Origin: Acidithiobacillus sulfurivorans
GTDB taxonomy: Bacteria > Pseudomonadota > Gammaproteobacteria > Acidithiobacillales > Acidithiobacillaceae
Assembly (NCBI RefSeq): GCF_018853815.1
Contig: NZ_JAAOMP010000040.1
Location: 1-39,571 of the forward strand
Direction of reading: 5' to 3'
Length of the DNA: 39,571 nt
Part shown: piece after piece, positions 35,398 to 39,571 of the stretch
Layout of the letters: every line of letters begins with the position of its first letter
How positions within the stretch are numbered: position 1 is the stretch's first letter
The notes under the pieces: model-generated
What the model was told of the DNA's origin: nothing
What the model saw: only the letters and a program-made list of their open reading frames with translations
Database searches by the model: none
Translations under genes and position numbers: made by a program

Positions 35398-35442
35398 AAA
35401 ATCGGGAGTTACCCACAACACAAGGGAAAAGCCGCCAGATTA

Positions 35443-35455
35443 TAACGCATTGATT
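35443..35455 (-). promoter_or_regulatory. IHF-consensus site, right end
   Basis: On the minus strand AATCAATGCGTTA matches WATCAANNNNTTR at every position. It lies between the right arm sites and the attR core, 49 bp from the core. Confidence 0.6.
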
Positions 35456-35504
35456 TATTATGTTCTTCGTGTTGCGGATTGTTGCTGATAATGACGGGCC
35501 GGAC

Positions 35505-35550
35505 GCTTCCCAAGCTCATGGCGTGGGTTCGATTCCCATCACCCGCTCCA
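35505..35550 (+). repeat. attR core (46-bp direct repeat)
   Basis: Second copy of the tRNA-Gly 3' half (28487-28532), with no 5' half in front of it. This is the displaced original tRNA end left at the right junction. Host sequence resumes at 35551. Confidence 0.95.
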
Positions 35551-35608
35551 CCATCAGCGAATGAGAATAACCCCATACAACAATTTTAGAAACCCCAACC
35601 ATACCCGA

Positions 35609-37081
35609 TTAGAAAAGCGGTCGATCCAGACTACTCAGTATAGTATCCACGCTATCCCGCACGGCGCTGGTCATCTGGATGGGACGTCCCCATTCCCGAC
35701 TGGTTTCTCCCGGCATCTTGTTGGTGGCATCAAAGCCTGTTTTACCGCCCAGACCAGCGACCGGCGAAGCAAAATCGAGGTAATCAATGGGCGTATTTTC
35801 TATCAGCGTGATGTCCCGCACCGGGTCCATGCGCGTTGTCATCGCCCAGATGACATCCTCCCAACTGCGCACATTGATGTCGTCGTCCACGACAATAATA
35901 AATTTGGTGTACATGAACTGCCGCAAAAAACCCCAAATACCAAACATGACGCGTTTGGCATGCCCTGGATATCCCTTGCGAATACTGACTACAGCCAGGC
36001 GATAGGAGCAGCCTTCGGGGGGCAGATAAAAATCAACAATTTCCGGAAACTGCTTTTGCAGGAGAGGCACAAAAACCTCGTTCAGGGCCGCACCAAGAAT
36101 GGCTGGCTCGTCCGGAGGACGCCCAGTGTAAGTACTATGATAAATGGGGTTTTCGCGGTGCGTGACGGCTTCGACCGTAAAAACAGGGAATTTCTGGGTT
36201 TCGTTGTAATATCCGGTGTGGTCGCCAAAAGGACCCTCTTCAGCCATATCATCCGGATATATATGCCCTTCCAGAACTATTTCAGCGCGTGCCGGAACTT
36301 GCAGGGGTACGGTCAGCGCCTTGGCCAGCTCCGTCCGCCCACCCCGTAATAATCCCGCAAATTGATGTTCGGAAACCGTATCGGGAATGGGAATAACGGC
36401 GGCCAGAATGGTGGCCGGGTCCGCGCCATAGGCCACAGCAACCGGGAAAGCTTCACCCGGATGTAATTTTTGAAATTCACGTAAATCCTGCGCCCCACCC
36501 CGGTGCGCCAGCCAACGCATGATCACCCGATTACGACCAATGACCTGTTGTCGGTAAATTCCCATATTGGCACGGCGCTTGTGCGGGCCTTTGGTAATCG
36601 TCAGCCCCCAGGTCATGAGTGGTGCTACGTCTTCGGGCCAACAGGTCTGCACTGGCAAGGTCGATAAATCCACGGCGTCGCCGCGCATGATCACTTCCTG
36701 ACAAACCGGGCGCGCAACATTTGTCGGAGCCATATACAGCACCTTGCGCAAGGTCGGCAATTTGCTCCACAGGTCCTTCAGTCCCCGGGGAGGATCCGGC
36801 TCCTTGAGATAGGACAGCAATTGACCAATCTGGCGCAGATCAGCCAGCGACTCGGCACCCATACCCAGAGCGACTCTTTCCGTGGTTCCAAAAAGATTGC
36901 CCAGCACCGGCATTTCGAACCCGCTGGGCTTTTTGAATAAAATAGCAGGGCCACCTGCCCGCAGGGTACGGTCACAAATTTCCGTCATCTCCAGCTGCGG
37001 AGAAACAGGCACATTCAGAGTACGCAGCAGGTCACGTTTTTCAAGATCGGCAATAAAGGCACGCAGGTCACGATAGCTCAT
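35609..37081 (-). CDS. ubiD: UbiD-family 3-octaprenyl-4-hydroxybenzoate decarboxylase
   Basis: Prenylated-FMN-dependent decarboxylase of ubiquinone synthesis. At 490 aa it is the normal length. The family pattern is clear throughout: [19 protein letters not shown] start, [21 protein letters not shown] (prFMN phosphate and Mn2+ contact region), [10 protein letters not shown], and the C-terminal [13 protein letters not shown]. It needs the UbiX flavin prenyltransferase, not encoded here. 24 bp after the PhnD-like gene on the same strand; its 3' end abuts the element. Ubiquinone serves the electron transport chain of this presumed lithotroph. Confidence 0.95.
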   Translation of the reverse strand: MSYRDLRAFIADLEKRDLLRTLNVPVSPQLEMTEICDRTLRAGGPAILFKKPSGFEMPVLGNLFGTTERVALGMGAESLADLRQIGQLLSYLKEPDPPRGLKDLWSKLPTLRKVLYMAPTNVARPVCQEVIMRGDAVDLSTLPVQTCWPEDVAPLMTWGLTITKGPHKRRANMGIYRQQVIGRNRVIMRWLAHRGGAQDLREFQKLHPGEAFPVAVAYGADPATILAAVIPIPDTVSEHQFAGLLRGGRTELAKALTVPLQVPARAEIVLEGHIYPDDMAEEGPFGDHTGYYNETQKFPVFTVEAVTHRENPIYHSTYTGRPPDEPAILGAALNEVFVPLLQKQFPEIVDFYLPPEGCSYRLAVVSIRKGYPGHAKRVMFGIWGFLRQFMYTKFIIVVDDDINVRSWEDVIWAMTTRMDPVRDITLIENTPIDYLDFASPVAGLGGKTGFDATNKMPGETSREWGRPIQMTSAVRDSVDTILSSLDRPLF

Positions 37082-37105
37082 GGCCGCATTGTAACCGCAG
37101 CCCGG

Positions 37106-37978
37106 CTAATTTGTCCCGCCTTCGGGATCTTCACGGGCGACAACAAAGGCGCTGTCTTTCACGGCCAGGCTGGAGGTCGCACGAATATCAATGGCTTCGT
37201 GACCGCTAATATACTCATCGGCAAGGGTGGCAAGGCAGGCAATTTCATCTTCCGTAACCGCCTCAAACCCGGAAAAGCCCAAATCTTCCAACAGGGTTTT
37301 TCCACGAGGCTCCTGATCCATGCTCGTTAACAAGCCCGTTAATAATTCCCGTTGTGGCAGTAACCGTGGCCCAAGGCAAAAAGCATGAAAAGCAAAGGCA
37401 TCATCGGACTGATCAATCACCCGTAAACGTTCACGGATCAGCTTGCTGGCACTGTTGTAGACCTCATTAAAGAGAAAACCCAAATCAGCCTGGCCCTGCA
37501 GTAACGCCTTGAGAACCCCTTGATAGCTGCCGGTAAACACAAAATCCAGACGCGCTCGATCAATGTCAGCCTTATCCATGAGGAATAACCCCACCATATG
37601 GACCAGAGTTGAGGGATGCGCCGAAGCAATCCGGATACGCTCCGGAAAATCCTCAGCATGATGAATAGAGCCTGCCGCTGGTGCGCACAAGAACACTTCA
37701 TCAAAATGATTTTGCGGCTTGACAATGGGCAGAAAACCCAACTTTTGCTGATACTGCACCCAATCAAAGGGGTTGGCATATACAAAATCATAATTTCCGG
37801 ACAACACCGCCGCCCGACCACTGTCAAAATCATCCTGCGGCTGAAAATGCATTACCTGACCCAGGTGGCGCTGCAAAAAAGTATTCATCAAAAACCAGCC
37901 GGGCAGATTTTTCCCGGAATAATTCGGGTCAACCGTAAAGTTCAGTATGGTTTTGGAAGGCAAAACTTCTTCTGTCAT
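37106..37978 (-). CDS. PhnD-like substrate-binding-fold protein without signal peptide
   Basis: 290-aa protein of the phosphate/phosphonate-binding (PhnD, type 2 periplasmic) fold: FTVDPNYSGKN at the start, GNYDFVYANPFDW, the hinge HPSTLVHMVGL and FTGSYQGVLKALLQGQADLGFLF. It begins MTEEVLPSKT with no hydrophobic leader, so it should stay in the cytoplasm, unlike a transporter subunit. A longer frame to 38020 overlaps the preceding gene and adds no signal. No ABC permease or ATPase is nearby. It is 13 bp after an SCP2-like gene, which suggests a joint ligand-binding or sensing function. Confidence 0.78.
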   Translation of the reverse strand: MTEEVLPSKTILNFTVDPNYSGKNLPGWFLMNTFLQRHLGQVMHFQPQDDFDSGRAAVLSGNYDFVYANPFDWVQYQQKLGFLPIVKPQNHFDEVFLCAPAAGSIHHAEDFPERIRIASAHPSTLVHMVGLFLMDKADIDRARLDFVFTGSYQGVLKALLQGQADLGFLFNEVYNSASKLIRERLRVIDQSDDAFAFHAFCLGPRLLPQRELLTGLLTSMDQEPRGKTLLEDLGFSGFEAVTEDEIACLATLADEYISGHEAIDIRATSSLAVKDSAFVVAREDPEGGTN

Positions 37979-37991
37979 CAAAGCATCCGCC

Positions 37992-38381
37992 CTAAATATC
38001 AAAATCGACGGGTATTTCACCCAGAATACTCAGGTGAATATTGAATGGGGTCATATATTTCATGGCGGTCATCATGGACCCTTTGAATTTCAGCTTACGC
38101 GTCATCAGCGCGGCTTTTCCGGACAGTTCGCCGGAAAGAATTTTTTTCCAGTTGTCCATAGAGGTCCACATGATGAAATCACGACGACGACCATCGGAAG
38201 GGCCCGCATAGATGACTTTCCCGGCTTTGCAGAAAAGCATGACATGGGGTATATCGGGACGATCCTCAATATAGTATTCCCAGGTCGCATTAAAATTTTT
38301 CAGATCTTTCTGAATTTCCGGATGCGTATCCCATTGTTTACCAACCAGACGAATCCACTCCGTACTCATGAATTTTGCCAT
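37992..38381 (-). CDS. SCP2 sterol-transfer-like protein
   Basis: 129-aa cytoplasmic protein of the SCP2 (sterol carrier protein 2) fold, which binds lipids or acyl chains in a hydrophobic tunnel. The IMWTSMDNWKKILSGELSGKAALMTRKLKFKGSMMTAM segment corresponds to the family's core motif. Two ATGs (38381, 38369) are possible; neither has a clear ribosome site. It heads a two- or three-gene unit with the PhnD-like gene and ubiD. A lipid-linked role near quinone synthesis is conceivable but not shown. Confidence 0.75.
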   Translation of the reverse strand: MAKFMSTEWIRLVGKQWDTHPEIQKDLKNFNATWEYYIEDRPDIPHVMLFCKAGKVIYAGPSDGRRRDFIMWTSMDNWKKILSGELSGKAALMTRKLKFKGSMMTAMKYMTPFNIHLSILGEIPVDFDI

Positions 38382-38402
38382 AAATTAAAGCGCCCCAACG
38401 CT

Positions 38403-38430
38403 ACCAAACCCAATAATATAATAATTTGGT
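38403..38430. repeat. AT-rich inverted repeat upstream of the SCP2-like gene
   Basis: ACCAAA (38403-38408) and TTTGGT (38425-38430) flank a 16-bp A/T centre, 22 bp before the SCP2-like start. The A/T centre could serve as promoter -10 region on the minus strand. A regulator-binding site is plausible. Confidence 0.45.
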
Positions 38431-38465
38431 TATATGCTTTTTAACTTCCCAGTATAAACGTATAG

Positions 38466-39212
38466 TTAGTTGCATTTTCCATTTTCGCCAGCTGCAAGCA
38501 AATATTGCACAATCATTCCGGAAAGCAACACACCAAATATCGCGGGCATATAGGAAATAGTTCCATTGACCGTTTTGGGTCGCCCCTGCGGACCACTAAC
38601 CGGCTCCTGAGGAGCGGCAGGTCGCGGCGCTTCATCGGAAAATACGGTCAAAAAATCGAGGCTGGCCCCGTTTTTACGGAGCAACGCACGGATTTCACGG
38701 GCCAGCGGACATGTCTCCGTCTGATTCAATTTGGCCACTCGCACCCGCCGGGGATCCAGACGATTCCCTGCGCCCATACTCGAAAACACTTCCAGACCCA
38801 AGTGCTGGGCAGACTGAATAAGAACAGCTTTCCAGGCAATGGCATCAATACAATCCGCCACTACTTCCGCGCCACTTTCACGAAGGAGCTGCTCGGCATT
38901 GTCGACGGTAATAAAATCCTCCCTGGCGACCACTTCACAATCTGGAGAAATATCCTGAATACGTGCCGCCATCACTGCCACCTTCGGCTGGTCCAGCGTC
39001 GAGTGCAAAGCCACCAACTGGCGGTTAATATTGGATGAGGAGACCACGTCGTGATCAACCAGCGTGATTTTGCCGACCCCCGCCCGGGCCAGGTTTTCTG
39101 CCACGTATCCACCCACGCCCCCCACCCCGGCAATAAATACATGACGGTGACGCAAATAGGCCACTGCCGAAGCACCCAAAAGAATTTCGCTACGGATAAA
39201 GGGATCTTGCAT
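38466..39212 (-). CDS. tcdA: tRNA threonylcarbamoyladenosine dehydratase
   Basis: Converts t6A37 of tRNAs to its cyclic form ct6A with ATP. 248 aa, family length. ThiF/E1-like Rossmann motif AGVGGVGGYVAENLARAG at about 29-46, the DHDVVSSSNINRQ adenylation segment, and the EAPRP-x-GRPKTVNGTISYMPAIFG C-terminal block that marks TcdA (CsdL). The start ATG immediately follows the tatD stop codon (TAA-ATG), so the genes are coupled. It partners with the CsdA-CsdE sulfur system in E. coli. Confidence 0.93.
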   Translation of the reverse strand: MQDPFIRSEILLGASAVAYLRHRHVFIAGVGGVGGYVAENLARAGVGKITLVDHDVVSSSNINRQLVALHSTLDQPKVAVMAARIQDISPDCEVVAREDFITVDNAEQLLRESGAEVVADCIDAIAWKAVLIQSAQHLGLEVFSSMGAGNRLDPRRVRVAKLNQTETCPLAREIRALLRKNGASLDFLTVFSDEAPRPAAPQEPVSGPQGRPKTVNGTISYMPAIFGVLLSGMIVQYLLAAGENGKCN

Positions 39213-39571
39213 TTATGATTTTTCCTGAAAATGAAAAAGAGCCAGAGTATTACGGGTGAGCTGCTCTGCCAACGCTTGCGGCGACATTTGGAGTAAATGC
39301 GCCAGCGCATGGACAGTTTCCAGCAGAAAGGCGGGTTCGTTGCGCTGCCCCCGGTAATTTTCAGCAGATTGCCAGGGAGCGTCCGTTTCCACCAGAATCC
39401 GCTCCAGCGGCAGGGACTGGATAGTGGCCCGCAGGCGCAGCGCCCGCGCATGGGTAAAAGCCCCACCTAAACCCAGATAAAATCCTCTGTCCACCAGTCG
39501 TTGTGCCTGTACCAGACTCCCGGAAAAACTATGCACCACCCCGCTCAGCCCCGGAAAATCGCGTAAAATCT
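39213..39571 (-). CDS. tatD: TatD-family 3'-5' DNase, C-terminal part (runs off the window)
   Basis: Metal-dependent nuclease of the TatD/YcfH type; only the last 119 codons are here and the 5' end lies past 39571. Readable family motifs: VVHSFSGSLVQAQRLVDRGFYLGLGG (metal His), LERILVETDAPW (the conserved ETD metal site) and RNEPAFL. The stop TAA is directly followed by the tcdA start. Whether it is TatD or YcfH cannot be settled from the fragment. Confidence 0.88.
   Translation of the reverse strand, partial: ILRDFPGLSGVVHSFSGSLVQAQRLVDRGFYLGLGGAFTHARALRLRATIQSLPLERILVETDAPWQSAENYRGQRNEPAFLLETVHALAHLLQMSPQALAEQLTRNTLALFHFQEKS

Larger units (their letters stand above)
35122..35504. other. 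Right-end control region of the element, no gene
   Basis: About 380 bp without a supported gene. It holds the right arm-site cluster (35370-35397) and an IHF consensus (35443-35455). Short open frames on both strands here have no ribosome site and overlap these repeats. Confidence 0.6.
28487..35550 (+). mobile_element. 7.0-kb integrative element in tRNA-Gly(CCC)
   Basis: Bounded by 46-bp perfect direct repeats of the tRNA 3' half; the repeat unit is 7,018 bp. Contents in order: attL, terminator, arm-type integrase sites, leader ORF, tyrosine integrase, unknown 279-aa protein, AlpA-like protein, TOPRIM primase, RepA-type helicase, four small ORFs, a reverse lipoprotein gene, second arm-site cluster, IHF consensus, attR. 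The gene block 28968-34000 is visibly more GC-rich than the flanks, while 34630-35500 is AT-rich. No relaxase, transfer, capsid, portal or terminase gene is recognisable. The integrase and both att sites look intact, so excision is plausible. Replication genes suggest a satellite or plasmid-like life cycle. Confidence 0.93.

Noticed and set aside
35195-35453. Open frames at the right end of the element
   Set aside because: No ribosome site; they cover the arm-type repeats and AT-rich control region.

Overview
The window looks like chromosome from a moderately GC-rich, sulfur-oxidising, chemolithoautotrophic gammaproteobacterium-like acidophile, most probably an Acidithiobacillus or close relative. 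This rests on the gene style (long PurL, Orn, BamC, TrxC, TcdA), a persulfide-sensor-type ArsR beside rhodanese and thioredoxin genes, and my familiarity with that genus. No rRNA or other decisive marker is present. I ran no searches, so all family calls come from reading motifs.

Layout. 1-540: non-coding, with a 59-bp perfect tandem repeat that ends each time in an intrinsic terminator (possible twin small RNAs). 541-6661: orn, then a small reverse ORF back to back with a three-gene oxidoreductase operon (luciferase-like monooxygenase, SDR, AurF-type diiron oxygenase), a small unknown protein, phosphoglucomutase and a YtxH-like protein. 6696-6772: tRNA-Pro(UGG) with a clear promoter and terminator. 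6927-17094 (minus strand): orphan XRE antitoxin-like gene, SulP transporter, then dapA-bamC-purB-purC-purL in transcription order. 17286-18653: tandem HD-GYP protein. 18695-18770: tRNA-Glu(CUC). 18820-20545: hemolysin III-like membrane protein and an N-acetylmuramoyl-L-alanine amidase with a Tat-like signal.

20660-28344 (minus strand) is a coherent unit: arsR, tolC-like, membrane-fusion protein, RND pump, DUF2892, rhodanese, grxC, trxC. The ArsR has two cysteines 66 residues apart, as in the persulfide sensor SqrR. A 16-bp palindrome fills the spacer of the predicted tolC promoter. I read this as a reactive-sulfur-responsive efflux and thiol-repair operon.

28487-35550 is a 7,018-bp integrated element in tRNA-Gly(CCC), bounded by 46-bp direct repeats. 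It carries a tyrosine integrase translationally coupled to a 14-aa leader ORF, a 279-aa unknown protein, an AlpA/excisionase-like protein, a TOPRIM primase, a RepA/KaiC-type helicase, four small unknown proteins and an AT-rich, oppositely oriented lipoprotein gene. Between att core and gene body lie TGYCCCA repeats in 11-bp phase (arm-type integrase sites) and a perfect IHF consensus at each end. No relaxase, capsid or terminase gene is visible, so it looks like a minimal satellite or plasmid-like integrative element.

35609-39571 (minus strand): partial tatD, tcdA, SCP2-like protein, PhnD-like protein without signal peptide, ubiD.
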